Counted from the stretch's first letter, positions 46,289-58,522 are shown. The stretch: 64,000 bases of DNA from Cycas panzhihuaensis (GCA_023213395.1 CM041465.1:101811741-101875740); one strand, 5' to 3'. The notes: generated by a model not told the origin, from the sequence alone. Numbers and translations: made by a program.

Positions 46289-49200
46289 TCAGTTGGAGAT
46301 GGAGGCCCTGAGGCTGTCAGTTTGAATCTGTTCGAACTTCACCCTTTGCAACGGTTTGGTGAAGATATCAGCCACTTGATCTGCTGTGGGGCAGTGTTCC
46401 AATTGTATTGTGCTGTCATGGACCAGTTCCCGGATCCTGTGGACTTTTGTACTAATGTGCTTTGTACGATCATGAAAAACAGGATTCTTGGCCATGTGGA
46501 TTACTGACTGATTGTCCACATGTAAGCTCATTGGACCTGTCTGGGTGATATCCAAAGTATGTAATAATTTGTGAAGCCATATCACCTCCTTGCTAATCTC
46601 AGAAGCAGCTATGTATTCGGTTTTAGCAGTAGAATCTGCAGTGATTTTCTACTGCATCAACTGCCATGAAATTGGAGCTGTTCCAAGAAATGTGATGTAC
46701 CCGGACGTTGATCTTCCTGTATTTTTGTCACCAACAAAATCCGAGTCTGTGTATGCTGTAAGTCTGAAATCATTGTTGTGCTCATACAACAAACCAAGTT
46801 TGCTGGTCATCTTTAGGTACTTCAACACTCGTATTGCTGCTTGCCAATGGTTCTGCTTTGGAGTTGTCATGTGACAGGCAAGAATGTCAATGTCATGGGC
46901 AATATCTGGCCTTGTGTTGGTAACATAAATGAGGCTACCTACAAGTTGTCGAAAGAGTGTTGCGTCTGCCTCTCGAGTGTCTTCATCAAAAAGTTTGACA
47001 TTGGGCTCCATTAGAGTATACACTGTTCTGGCATCTTCTAATCGGAACTTGATTAGAAGATCGTTGATATATTTTCCTTGAGAGAGAGATTTTTCCATTG
47101 CATTGAGTTACCTCAATTCCCAAGTAATATCTCATTAGTCTGAGGTCAGACAGTTCGAAGGATTTTGACAAGTCCATCTTTAATTTGTTGATATCTTACA
47201 GTTTCCAGTTATTAGCATGTTGTCCACAAGGATCAGGAGATATGTGACTTTGCCTTTTTCTCTCTTAATGAACAAAGTTGCATCAACGTCTTGATAGTCA
47301 CATACCTCATATCCAAGTTGCCTCATTTTGTTGGGCAACTTGGTGAACCAAGCGCGAGGGGCTTGTTTTAGGCCATATAACGACTTTTTCAGTTTACACA
47401 CTTTCTGCTCTTGTCCTGCTATCTCAAAGCCTTCAGGCTGTGTCATGTAGATTTCTTCTTCCAAATCTCCATTGAGAAAAGCAATTTTCACATTGAGTTG
47501 GTGGATTTTCCAACCCTGTTGAGCAGCCAAGGCCACAAGTGCTCTGATTGTGGGCCATTTGGTAGTTGGTGCAAAGACTTCTATGTAGTCGATGCCTTTC
47601 CTTTGGGTGAATCCTTTTGCGACCAACCTCGCCTTGTGTTTTTCAAGGGTGCCGTCTGATCTGTATTTATTTTTGAATACCCATTTGTTTCTAACTACCT
47701 TCCTTCCCAAAGGCAGATCAATGAGCTTCCATGTACTGTTCTTGATCAAGGATTGGTATTCCTCATTCATGGCATTTCTCCAAACTGTGTGTTTCACAGC
47801 GTCTTGGTATGATAGAGGCTCGTCATTTGAAGCAAGGTGCAGTTCAGTTGGTTCAAGCTCTATGGGAAGTGATGTTTGCTCCCTTGCTCTATAGGCACTG
47901 CTTCGAGTACCAGTTTTGCCCACCTCATCGGATCTCAAGTCTTTGTGCAACTGGTAGGCTTCTCGAAAACCTTTGGTTAGGAATGACATTCTCATTTCCA
48001 CAACATCCTGATCTTCATTTTGATCCTGAAAAGGATCATGGGAGATGTATGGTCCGGAGTTCGATGACATTGTTGGAGAAGACGACCTTGCAACTGAAGG
48101 TGGTTCTTCTGCAACTCTTTTTCCTTTTGATGCTTGACGTGGTGATTCCTGGCTATTCTACCAAGATGGTGCTGGATTGGCGCATATTGGCACAGGATCT
48201 GAGTCAAGGATAGTGTCCTCCGGGGCTCTATTGTCAGATTCCAAAATTTTGAGTATTTCATCAGTGTCTTCCCCCCCAAATATTGGAATATGTACATCAT
48301 ATTCCCGGACATCGTTGTATCTATGAGATGGTGCTTTAAAATCAAGTTGAAGTAGTTGATCCTTTGTCTCCGCAAACACCACATCCCTAGTGGTAATGAT
48401 CTTCTTTAATGTTGGAATGAAGACCTTGTACCCTTTCTTGTTCATGGGGTACCCAACAAAAATGCCTTTTAAAGCTCGCAGTTGGACCTTATTTCTATGC
48501 TCATCAAGAATGTGAGCATAACAAGTAGAGCCAAAAATTTTGAAGTGATGGACGGTGGGGGTTCGTCCAGTCCATTGTTCATTTGGAGACGAGCCGAGCT
48601 TCGATGGACTTATGTTGTTCATGCAGTAGATTGCAGTATAAATAGCTTCGGCCTAAAGATATGCAGGTACATTCTTGAAGACGAGCATAGCTCGTGCCAT
48701 ATTCATTATGGTTCTATTAGCCCTTTCATCAACACCATTCTGCTGAGGGGTACCTGCAATAGTTGTTTGATGCGGGATCCCCTGGTGATGCAAGAAGTCT
48801 TCGAATTCATTTGAAGTGTATTCGCCACCATTGTCAGTCCTGAGACACTTCAGCTGATATCCAAATTCCTTCTCTGTGAGAGTCTTGAATGCCTTGAATA
48901 CTGTGAATGCTTCATCTTTGGATTTCAAAAGGGTCACCCATACCTTTTGAGTGAAGTCATCAATAAATGTAATGTAGTACCTCTTCCCTGTGAGAGAAGG
49001 GATAGACATAGGCCCATAGATGTCTGAGTGTACTAAGTCGAGGTTGACTGGCTTTCCATTGACTCTGGGGAAATGGCTGTCAGTGAGATTTGGCAATAAT
49101 GCAAGCTTCACATTTGAATGGCTTAGAGGAAAATTTGGGCAGACTTGGAGTGGAATGGGAGATTTCCTTAAGTCGATCAAGTTTGACGTGCCCCATGCGA

Positions 49201-50807
49201 GCATGCCAGAGAGCTTCTAGGGACAACTTGGAATGAGGCAATGTGACATTATATGCAAGTTCTTCTTTAACACAGATGGGGGCAACAACTTGGTATGCAG
49301 AAGAAGACAATGTGGTTCCAGTCAGTCTAAATAGCTTACCTTCAAGTTTCCCAGTCATTACCACAGAACATGAAGGCGTGTGAATAACACTAAGAACTTG
49401 ATCATTAGCTGTGACACTCAGGTTGAATCCACAGGAGACAAGTGTGGATAACGACTGAAGGTTTTGTTTGAGATGGAGAATATACAAGACATCTTTTAAA
49501 GTAAAAAATGGGTAGGCCTGGGAGCTTCAAGCGTATGGAGCCCATGCCTTGAACAGGTTGTGTCGACTTATCGGCCATGTGTACTACTCTGGTGACCTCT
49601 GAATCAAAATCCTGGAAGAAGTCCTGTTGACAAGTCACGTGATGGGTAGCTCCTGTGTCCATAACCCAGTCTGATGATGTTGATGTAGTATTTGTTTGTC
49701 CAAGAGGTCGAGGTAGTGGCGAATCAAGTTGACAAATGGTTGTTCCACAGTGTGCCTCGATGTACCTCTTAGGTCTAGAAGCAACAGATGAAGTGGATGC
49801 TTCCCTGCTTTGTTGAATACATGCCTCAATGAGATTTGCTGCTGCAAATAAGTCATCATGACTCTCATCAACATTGTGGGCTTGATGTTGCTGTTGTTGA
49901 TGATGAGGCAATTTGTTGTAGTCGATGCGGCAAGCTTTTGCAAGGTGTCCTTTCCTGTTACACCTTTGACACGTGGGAGCATTGTTGTTTGACTATCTCT
50001 GATTGACGGTCTTTTGACTGCTGACCTTGTTGCCTCTGTTGTTGTCCCTGTTGCTTTCCCTTGCCTCTTCCACGACCTCTTCTTCCTCTGCGTGAAGATT
50101 GACCTTGCTGTTTGGTGTAGTATACTTCCTCCTCCATGTCAGCTTCAAAGGCTACATTAGGAGTTGAATATGAAAGTGGGAAATTGGTAGCGAAGGTCTT
50201 GTCATGTTCAATAAACTTCTTAGCTAATGCTTCGAAGTCGAGGGTCTTCAGTGTGCTAGACGACTGAAGATTTCCTAACAGGTTCTTATAATCAGGAACG
50301 TCGTGCGGATCGAATTAGGAAGGCCCAAGTTATGCATTGGGTCTTAAAATCCCTGTCAATGGGTTGTTTAATGGGACGGAGAGTATTGATGGTTTCATGT
50401 GCTCGCCCTTTCTGCATTCGCATCTTGTTCATCTTCAATACCATATGAACAAACTCCAAGTCTGATTGAGTATTGAAGTTTCTTTTGAGGACTTCGAGGA
50501 CCTTGAAGGCAGTGTCGTGCTGCATGTCATCGATCAGGTTGTGCAAGGAGTAAACTGTAACTAGCAGGATCCCTGCTCTGATCTTCTGGTCTTCAATGAT
50601 CCACTGCCGCCATTGCAGATTATGCGCTGGAGGTGTGCCACCACTTTGTGGTGTGGTCTTGGTAGCAGGTACTATCGGGGTTGACTCCAAGTGGTGCAGC
50701 CAGAGTCCCTCGTACTTGGCTGCATTCTTGACTCTCGTGAACCATAGATCCTAGTTCTCCTTCCCCTTTAGCGGGCAATTCACATTTTGCTTGAAGTTGG
50801 TCGACAT
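46289..50807 (-). pseudogene. Element H gag-pol
   Basis: Gag starts at 50807 (MSTNFKQNVNCPLKGKEN then a TAG where an aromatic residue is usual, DLWFTRVKNAAKYEGLWL) and runs with stops and frameshifts to about 50000. A CHCC-like knuckle region and Gln-rich linker lie near 49990-49880. Protease has an intact WVMDTGATHHVT near 49650. HHCC and integrase span 49487-48158 (HSDIYGP, TDNGGEYTSNE, VDERANR). RT spans 48070-47180: the first catalytic Asp is Asn (HQLNVKIAFLNGDL) and YVDDM reads LVDNM. RNase H spans 47098-46289 (TDSDFVGDKNTGRSTSGY, KHISTKVHRIRELV). Reverse transcriptase is therefore dead by substitution as well as by stops. Confidence 0.94.
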
Positions 50808-52939
50808 GGTAGTGTGAAAAGATGAATAAGAGTGATATATATAAATGTGTATGAAAATGCACTAAGTAGAAGAAGGTGGAGTCACTAACACTTGTGACAG
50901 GTCTATCTGATATAGCAGGGAATAATGAAGTAATACAATGTAAGATGTGAAGCAAAGAGATCGTAAATAAGTATGTGATGTAAGTGATCTAATCAAGATA
51001 AGTGAGAAGGCCTATATAGAAGTCGGTATATGGGTGCACACAACTGATAACCAAAGTGATGTAGGATGTGTAACAAACCCAAACCTCTAACTTGTGTCCA
51101 AAGTAGGTGAGGTGTCGATGCCTGGGGGGCTTCTAGTATACGTAATTAATGGCCTTCTCCTACAATACCCAAACCGTTCCTTGGTGATGAAATCCAAGTA
51201 AACGTGGAGCCTAGGTACTGCGAGTCCTCACCCCGTTCACCAATGAGCAGCGAGATATTCTCCGAAAAGAAGTACGTGCATGTTCCACGACTATGACGAA
51301 TATTGGCCCAACTAAATTAATTATCTTGATTAAGGGTTTTCAGTTTTCCCGGATGGTTATCAAGATAATCCCTGATTGGAGGCCGTAGGTATGGTTAACC
51401 TGTGCCTCCACCACTATACTGGTTATGACCAAACCCAGTATGAAATTCACACCTCCCTTAGGGCCTAGAGTTCGGCCAACCTTGGTCTATTGCAACCAAG
51501 GCGAGTATGCGCACAAGTCAAGAACTGGCGGTATAAAGTCGTCGAGATGAGTTGATTTTAAGGAAAGTGCTCTTGTTCTCGAATGACATGTAAAAATAAT
51601 TGAAAACTGAATGTAAATGCTCCACTTAAGTGTTGTTGCCGTGTCCAAGTGTAGTGATGACGTATCCACCTAGTGCCCAAATGGCACTGTATGTGCCCAA
51701 GTGGCACTCAATGAGGTCTTTAAGTGCATGCAACCATTAAAATCATACACATGATGAGCCAAATCATCGGATATTACTCCGATCCAGATGATTGGCTAAT
51801 ACAAAATATTTAAGTGTCTTGTTCGTTTTACAAAAGGGCCAAAATAGGCCTCCGAAATCCAAAAAGGCTATAAATGTCTTAAAAAAAGCCCTCTTACATA
51901 CAATAATAATTTTTTTTTTTTAAATGAAGGGGAGAAAAAAAAACTAAAAATTTTATAAATGCAATGTATGCTGAAAAATCAAATTTTCAGCAAGCTAAGT
52001 CTATTGTTGGGTAGACTGTACTGTCTATTGTACCGCTATATGGCACAAATTTCAAAAATTTTTGAAAAAATTGAAATTTCCAGATTTGTTGCCCTTTACC
52101 TGCACTTTACAAATATACAAAAAATTTTGAAAAATCTTATCAAAAATAGGTAAAAAAACTTGTTTTAGTTTGCGGCCAAAATGTACCGGAAAACCCAAAA
52201 ATGCTCATAACTTTTCAACGGAGCATCGGATTCATGCGAGACCTGTCCCAAATGATAGATCGGGACAAGGAGGTCCAAAAATATGTATTACAGCAGGAAA
52301 AAACTCTTCAGATTTTTTTAGATCTAAGATTTTTAAATTTGGAAGGCGACTGCATAAAACAGGCTATTTGACCCCTTTAACTTCAAAATCGTGCGTTGCT
52401 CCAGTAGACAAAAGTACTTAGGATGTTAAAACACACCTACTGGTGAAATTTCGTGTGATTCTGAGCACTTTGATTTTTTAACCATACTGTTGTACGGAAC
52501 TCCGTACAGTCCGTATAACATCCCGTACGATTTGATTTTTTACTTCAAAATCTTCTTCTAATCAGTGAAAATCACTGATTTCTTCTTTTGCAACCTGGAA
52601 ATCTGATTTTTACTACAAAAATGGGCCAAAAATTGGCCAAAATGCTAGATTTGGGACTAAAAAATATGGCTGAAAATTGCTATAAGATGAGTTATTCCTA
52701 TGCTCTTTTTAGGCATGCAAATAGGCTGCTTTTAGTCAGACACACTCCTTTCTCTTATCTGCAAAAATAAAATAGTACAACAACATATAATTTTGTATTA
52801 AAAATCTGCTATAAAAAGAGCTTTAAAAAATGGATTTTAAAAAAATCTCAACTCTTCACTTCATATGAATGGTGAAGAAGAGGAGAACATAGCTTGCAAT
52901 CTCCTTGCAAGTGAGTGTGGCACTAGGATCCGCCCAATG
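50808..52939 (-). other. Long leader of element H
   Basis: About 2.1 kb between primer site and gag without a convincing gene. It contains TGTACGGAACTCCGTACA (52491-52508), the same dyad as in the leader of element E, followed by CCGTATAACATCCCGTACG. It also contains ATACTGG...CCAGTAT near 51416-51442 and a duplicated GTGCCCAAGTGGCACT word near 51676-51705. Confidence 0.75.
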
Positions 52940-52953
52940 GCTCTGATACCACT

Positions 52954-53321
52954 TGTTGAGGGAATGGATCTAGGGATCTAGTGCATTAACACTACACAAT
53001 GGCAAATACTGGAGACAAGCACAATGTACTCAACAAGAGAAATGCTAATAGCTTGAACTCAAAGAGGAGAAGTATAGAATATGATCACTCTCCATGTAAT
53101 TTCAGCTTATATAATGAGAATGCTCATTAGGGTTTGGAATTTGAGTTTTCACTCCCAATGATATTCAAATGAGATTACATGAAATTATAATGAAATGAAC
53201 TTTATGTCATTTCACTTAAGTGACTTAAGCATAGTCACCTTATCCTAAAGTTATAAACATAAAAGTGACTTCATCTAATTCTATCTTTATGAAATGACCA
53301 TGTGACATTAACATCGTCACG
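52954..53321 (-). repeat. Element H 5' LTR
   Basis: 368 bp, paired with 45463-45830. Its last base is G where the other copy has A. Confidence 0.95.
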
Positions 53322-53326
53322 AGAGT

Positions 53327-53863
53327 ATCCATTGTCATTGTTGTTATTTGATCAGTATTATTGTTGGTGTTTATCATTACATCGAACGATTTAGGTAATT
53401 TATTGACCATAAGTTCCACCAACTCTTGATCAATGAGTGGAGCACCTGCATTGGAGAGGTCATTCCTTAGTGAATTTATCTTATGCAAGAAATCAGTAAC
53501 TATTTCAGAGTCCTTCATATGAAGTTTGAACAGTTCTTCTTTTAGGGCTATTATCTTAGCCTTGTTCTTTTGTCTATACAAGTTTTCCAGACACTTCCAA
53601 ATGCTTTCAGCGGAGTACAAATTTTCAATATAAACAAGAAGTGAATCTGAAATAGATAATTTTAAAATTATAACCCCTGTACTATCCCAATCTTCCTAGT
53701 TGGTTTACTCAGGCCCAGCATCCTTTGGTTTCGTTTTGGTTCCTATTGCAATTCTCCAGGCATTTTTAGCTCTAAGGAGAGTCTCTATCTTAATTTTCCA
53801 AATGTGGTAGTTAGTATCAATAAGTTTGTCATTATCAGACAAAGCTAGGATAAAGGAAGCCAT
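53327..53863 (-). pseudogene. Element G gag 5' part
   Basis: The start is ATG at 53863 (MASFILALSDNDKLIDTNYH, WKIKIETLLRAKNAW), with two stops near 53700, then SIWKCLENLYRQKNKAKIIA ... LHKINSLRNDLSNAGAPL to the insertion point of H. It continues at 45457. It closely resembles the gag of element E. Confidence 0.92.
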
Positions 53864-54586
53864 TTCTAAGGACAGAAGAGTGTTCTGGGAGCCCTAGGTC
53901 GTACAACGGTACAGATTTCCATATGGTACCCAAACTGTACGGATGGGGATGAGACCTATCTCAAAAGAAGGGTCTTGAAGAGTAGATCAGAGATCTGTAA
54001 TTACTTTTCTGAGACAGTTTCTGATTAGAGAGAAATTTGGCCCAAGATCTCTAGATAGGCGTCTAGCGTTTCTCACAAATATAAAAAAATCTTTGCAAAT
54101 CTTTAAGAAATCTTTTCACAAAAGCATTCAAAAGATTTGTATACTCCAAATAAAGAGTTTTGGTCTGAGATTACCTGGATATCTACTCAGATTTGAGAAG
54201 AACCTTCAAAAAACCCTTGTAGACCTGCATGGTTGGTAAATGGGTTAAAACCCCCTCAAAATGACCTTGGATCACCTTGTGATAGAAGAGAAAAGTGAAG
54301 AAGACGTCGAGATCTACGATCTGGGTGAGTTTCATTGAAATTTGTGATCTTGACTTTTTCAAGTTCGTGCGGCTTCGTACAGTCACTTCTGTACTTGCTT
54401 TATGTTTTGATCCTGCTTTGCTTGGTCTTCTTGCCTCCTCCTTTTATGTCTCCAGATGTCTGTCTCCTTCTTTGCTTCAACTTCGTTTGAAGACCTTGTC
54501 TTTCTCCTTCACAGCTTGTCTGAGATTGCACTTGTCTTTCTCATTTGATTTTGTTGAGAACCTCTCTTAATTAGGTAGAATAATCT
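53864..54586 (-). other. Element G 5' leader
   Basis: About 720 nt without a gene. GTACGG-type words lie near 53895-53940, roughly 30-75 nt upstream of the gag start, including ACTGTACGGATGGGG and GGTACC. Its position relative to gag matches the dyad of element E. Confidence 0.65.
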
Positions 54587-54598
54587 GCTTTGATACCA

Positions 54599-54783
54599 TG
54601 TCAGAATGCTAGACAAAAGATAGATGAAGAATGCTTGATGATTATCATTGAGAGCTCAAATGAATAAATCTGATTAGGGTTTATGGCGACTTGTAACCGA
54701 AATACATCTAAATGACACGTGTCTGTCGGTTACATATATGAATATTTGGTCTATGACATAAGATAAAACATTACATTCTAACA
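54599..54783 (-). repeat. Element G 5' LTR
   Basis: 185 bp, paired with 41739-41924, adjoining the primer site. Confidence 0.92.
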
Positions 54784-54788
54784 CAACC

Positions 54789-55900
54789 ATGATCTATTAA
54801 GAGATCCTACAGCTAAAAAATGTGAAGTAAGTGGAGGGCTAGGCTATTAAGTAGTTCAACCCTGATCTATAATAGAGATTCAACAGTTGGCCAACGATCA
54901 AATTTTAGTACAAAGAGGTGGGGTTGATTTGCATGGTGTACTGTGCTTTTCTTAGAGTTCTCAACTCTAATAATACCCTTTTTGAACCTCTCGCACAAAA
55001 TTCATCTTAATTATTGTGCACTCACTGTACGACTAGTTGGTCCCTTAGGAAATGCACTGATTTGAAGACTTTGAGGCAAGGTTTATAACCCTTTTCGAGC
55101 CTCCCCACTTAGAAATTTTAAAAGTTTTAATGATTTTAATGATGTGAAGTGGGTTGCAAATGAAGTTCTGGAACTTTTCCAAGTAACTTAATGCTTCAAA
55201 TGAGCTTAAATGTTGTTAAATATGGTGTTGATTTGTTGAAAAATGATGCTTGCTTGCAATGTAGTGCCTATGAAATTCAACTTTTGCAAAAATAAGCACT
55301 CAAAGACGCCATAGGATTTTTAATGATCCTAACACACTCAAAAAATTAGGACTAGTTAGGACACCACACAGGGAACCTAAAATCAAGTACAATGATAAAC
55401 TTTTCACTTAGAGCAATAAAATATGCTTAAAAAACTATGTACAAGTTAGAAAAAGCACATGTAATTTTTTTTGTGCATTAGAGTGTGCTCAACTCTTAGA
55501 AAAAGACCATTTTTCACTTAGAAAATGGTGAAAAAGTGATTAGAAAAAGATTAAATGGTGAACTTTAGGAAAAGAGAATTATTAAAAGAAGAATATTCTT
55601 TAGAATATCCAAAATGATATAATATAAAGTTTTAAAACATTATAATGAAATTGAAATTCTATTAAAATGTGAAACTTGCGCTGCGATGGCGTACAAAAAT
55701 CTCATTTTTTAACTGAAATCTATCAAATAAAGATTGATATGGTCTGAATGTTTTCAAATGATGTTGCAGGTCCTGATTGATGATTTTTGCAAGTTGAACT
55801 GAGAGTTTTGAGTCATCGGTTTTGAACAATAGCCATAATTACTATACGAGAGTCACCAAAACTGCTAGTTAAAAATGTAGGTCTATAGAGAGAGAGAATG
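54789..55900 (-). other. Element F leader remainder
   Basis: Similar in order to the C leader: CTAGGCTATT..., GTTGGCCAA..., GGGTTGAT.TGCATGG..., GGTCCCTTAGG, AGGCAAGGTTT, CTTTTCG. It has one copy of GGACACCACACAGGGAACC near 55359. The resemblance fades after about 55.6 kb; the exact end of element F is not resolved. Confidence 0.7.
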
Positions 55901-58522
55901 TTGACACTCAATGTGACACCCACCGGGGTATATTTTACTATAGGAGAATGGTTTACATAGGGCAAGTCTTGAGATCTTAGCAAGAGAGATTTTCCTTATA
56001 AAAATTTCTTCTCTTTTTCTTCCTACAAATCTGAATAACTCAGCACAATGTATGAAAAAAATATGTGTGGTGCAAATTTGTGCGAAAAAAATAACCTTAA
56101 ATGCTAGTGTATTTTTTCTTGTTTGGACTTAGAAGTTATGGGAGATACACCAGCATTCGAGATATTGGTCAAATGTTATTGTATTTTTGCCAATTTTTGA
56201 TGGAGAAAGTATGGGATATTTGCCAATATTTGATGGATGTGAGATGCAATAAAAAGTATGCCAACATATGCAAAAAGGGGCACAAAAAAATTTAAAAATA
56301 AAGCTCAAACATGTGGAAGGCACTTACAAATTTGTGGGTGAAAAGAATGCCATTCAAAACATGAATGGGTGCACAAATATGGGTGAAATTGTATGTTGGG
56401 ATTCAGTGGGATCAGATTTGACCTCAATTCCTCTTCAATTGTGAAGAAAAGGAGATTGATGGCACAGAAGGGAGCAGTAGAAAAATAGAAGGAACGAACA
56501 AGTTTTTTTTCAGAAATCCTAATTCCATGAAACCAAACACTTGTTGACTGGGTGCATTTAAATATGGTATCTATATGTTGCATTCCTGGTGCACATTTGA
56601 ATGCCAAAATCAGTTATACTTGGTAATGGTGATGGATTGAAGTGATTTAGTAATAGTACATCTCTTCGTGAAGGAATTTTCTGTCATTTTTCCTTTTTTG
56701 AGCATTTATACATGGGTTTGATTGGTCGAACCTGGTTTTGTCGTAGGGTTCAGCCCAACCAAACACGTTTCGTAAGGTTTGTCTGAGCTAAAGCCCAATT
56801 TGACACTCAGGTGAACTTGGTCATGAACCTGGGTACTGGGCTTAGCTTTGAACTAGTAGCCAGGTAATCTTGCAGAAGAATTAATGTTTGCAAAAGAGAC
56901 AAATGGATGTCACAAATAAGTCTTATTTTAACCACATGTGGAAGTGCCAATGTCATAGTAGGATGGTTCTTCCCCTTTTAGATATGGAAAAACAAGTAGT
57001 AGAATGGTCATCGAGGCTATAGCAATAGCTTCCTGATTTTCCTGTCCTTTTTGAAGGAAATGAAAGCTTCTTTGGAAGAATAATCCTCATTTGGTGGGAA
57101 ATTATGCTTCCATCACTTCTGCAGGGATTTCAGTGAGTTCAAAAGATCATTGACTAACAAAACTCAGATCACCAATAAAAGCTTTCTTCTTTTTAGAATC
57201 CTCTCTTCATATATTGTTTATAATTTCTTAGATTTGATTTCCTCCAAATGAGGTGGAAGAAATGAGTATTTATATGCCCATTTCGTGTTAGAACTTAAGT
57301 GTAGGTTGGGTTACAGCATCTAGGAGTTGTCAAATTCACCTATGGGATCTATTGAGGCTGATTTGGCTTAGGAAACTGAAACAAAAGTCAGGTTCAGAAA
57401 ACTGGCAGCGTTATCGGTTTTTGGGTTTCATAAACTACTGACCAAAACTATATATCAAATAAGGTCAGATCTGGCCTGAAATAGATGTGGAGCATCTTTG
57501 ATGTGTCTTCTGCTTTCCTATGGCTTTTGGGTGCTGTCTTGAGCTTTAACAAAATGAAATGTCATAGGAAATGAAGTGAGAAGTTGCCTAGTGAGGCGAA
57601 GAGTATTTATTTTTTGACCGCATGAAAGGTCATAGGAAATGAAGTGAGAAGCCACCTGGTGAGGTGAATAGTAAAGTCATCTATTGAGGGTACTGTAAAT
57701 ACCCCTTTCATAAGTGTTGTGTTTCCCACTTTATATTCTCTCTGCACGCACCTAAAGTCGCTCTAGCATTTCAATAATAATATATGGTACCTCTTAGGAT
57801 TGCAATAACAATAACATGATATAGTTTTGTTGTGTTAATGGTAGTAGTCAGCAGATAAAAGAATGATGTAATCATACGCTCCAGATCAGGGGACTCATAT
57901 GTACAGAAAAATTGGTTCCTATGGAGAAAAGTTCTTGGATAAAAAGAGTAGTACATCTTTGATCTATATAAGAAATGAAAGCTGATAAAAAACCTCTAGA
58001 ATCTCAAAACAAGCAGTCATCTCTACTAATCTCATAATATATTAGGCAGAGATTACATACTATGTTCTGGAGTTGGCATGCATTAAAGTTCATATTCTTG
58101 TAGGCATTGGTCATCAACTCAAAGAGTATGATGGTCCCTTAATAGCCTATATGTACATACCCCAGTAGATGTTTCTACCAGCGAGGAATTAGATGGTTCA
58201 TTAATCGATATCTCTTCACATATAGGTTTATGTGCTAATTGGGTGGCTATTCTGTTAACATGTACATAATATACTTGCTGGTATTTGCTATTTGTTTGTC
58301 ATCAAGTTGCTGTCATTGTCAACTGTCGGCTATTGGTTGCTGATGTCCATTATCTAGAGTGGTTCGTTGTTTATTGCTTTATTGCCCTTGTTAGCATGTG
58401 GTTGTTATAAACCAGAGTAAGCAAAGTTTGTTTTAATGCCCTTCAAAACAAGAATGACATTATTTAAATATTAACATCAGGCATGGCCCATTTTTGCTGA
58501 CCTTGTACCTATGTTTATGCAG
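55901..58522 (+). other. Non-coding stretch upstream of the SET exons (likely intron)
   Basis: 2.6 kb of A+T-rich sequence with no recognisable exon or transposon domain. A 60-bp segment (GTCATAGGAAATGAAGTGAG...) occurs twice, at about 57561 and 57629. The 3' end at 58521-58522 is a good acceptor (TATGTTTATGCAG). No codons for the upstream pre-SET cysteine cluster are seen, so the preceding exon is probably further upstream, outside or beyond the transposon nest. Confidence 0.6.

Larger units (their letters stand above)
45463..53321 (-). mobile_element. Ty1/copia retrotransposon H, full length, innermost of the nest
   Basis: A 7.86-kb element with 368-bp LTRs at 45463-45830 (3') and 52954-53321 (5'), target duplication AGAGT at 45458-45462 and 53322-53326. 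The primer site (minus AGTGGTATCAGAGCC) is at 52940-52953. A purine tract (TAAGGGGGGGAT on minus) lies at 45831-45842. LTRs differ at about 16 positions by eye (about 4 per cent). The 5' LTR ends in CG on the + strand instead of CA. It interrupts the gag of G. By gag and protease it is a different copia lineage from the others. Confidence 0.96.
41739..54783 (-). mobile_element. Ty1/copia retrotransposon G, full length, split by H
   Basis: Without the 7.86-kb insertion of H it is about 5.2 kb. LTRs lie at 41739-41924 (3') and 54599-54783 (5'), target duplication CAACC at 41734-41738 and 54784-54788. The primer site (minus strand TGGTATCAAAGC) is at 54587-54598. The 3' LTR begins TA rather than TG on the + strand side, a point mutation. 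LTR and gag relate it closely to E and B. It inserted into the leader of F. Confidence 0.95.
39078..55900 (-). mobile_element. Copia element F, internally deleted and 5'-truncated, split by G
   Basis: The 3' LTR (39078-39510) and polypurine tract (TTAAAGGAGGGG on the minus strand, 39511-39522) are followed almost at once by integrase, so the whole RT-RNase H region has been lost. Gag begins at 41637. Its leader is interrupted by element G (41739-54783) and continues from 54789 to roughly 55.7-55.9 kb. No 5' LTR or primer site is found. The leader resembles that of element C, from the CTAGGCTATT...GTCCAACCCTGATCTATA part onwards. Confidence 0.82.
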
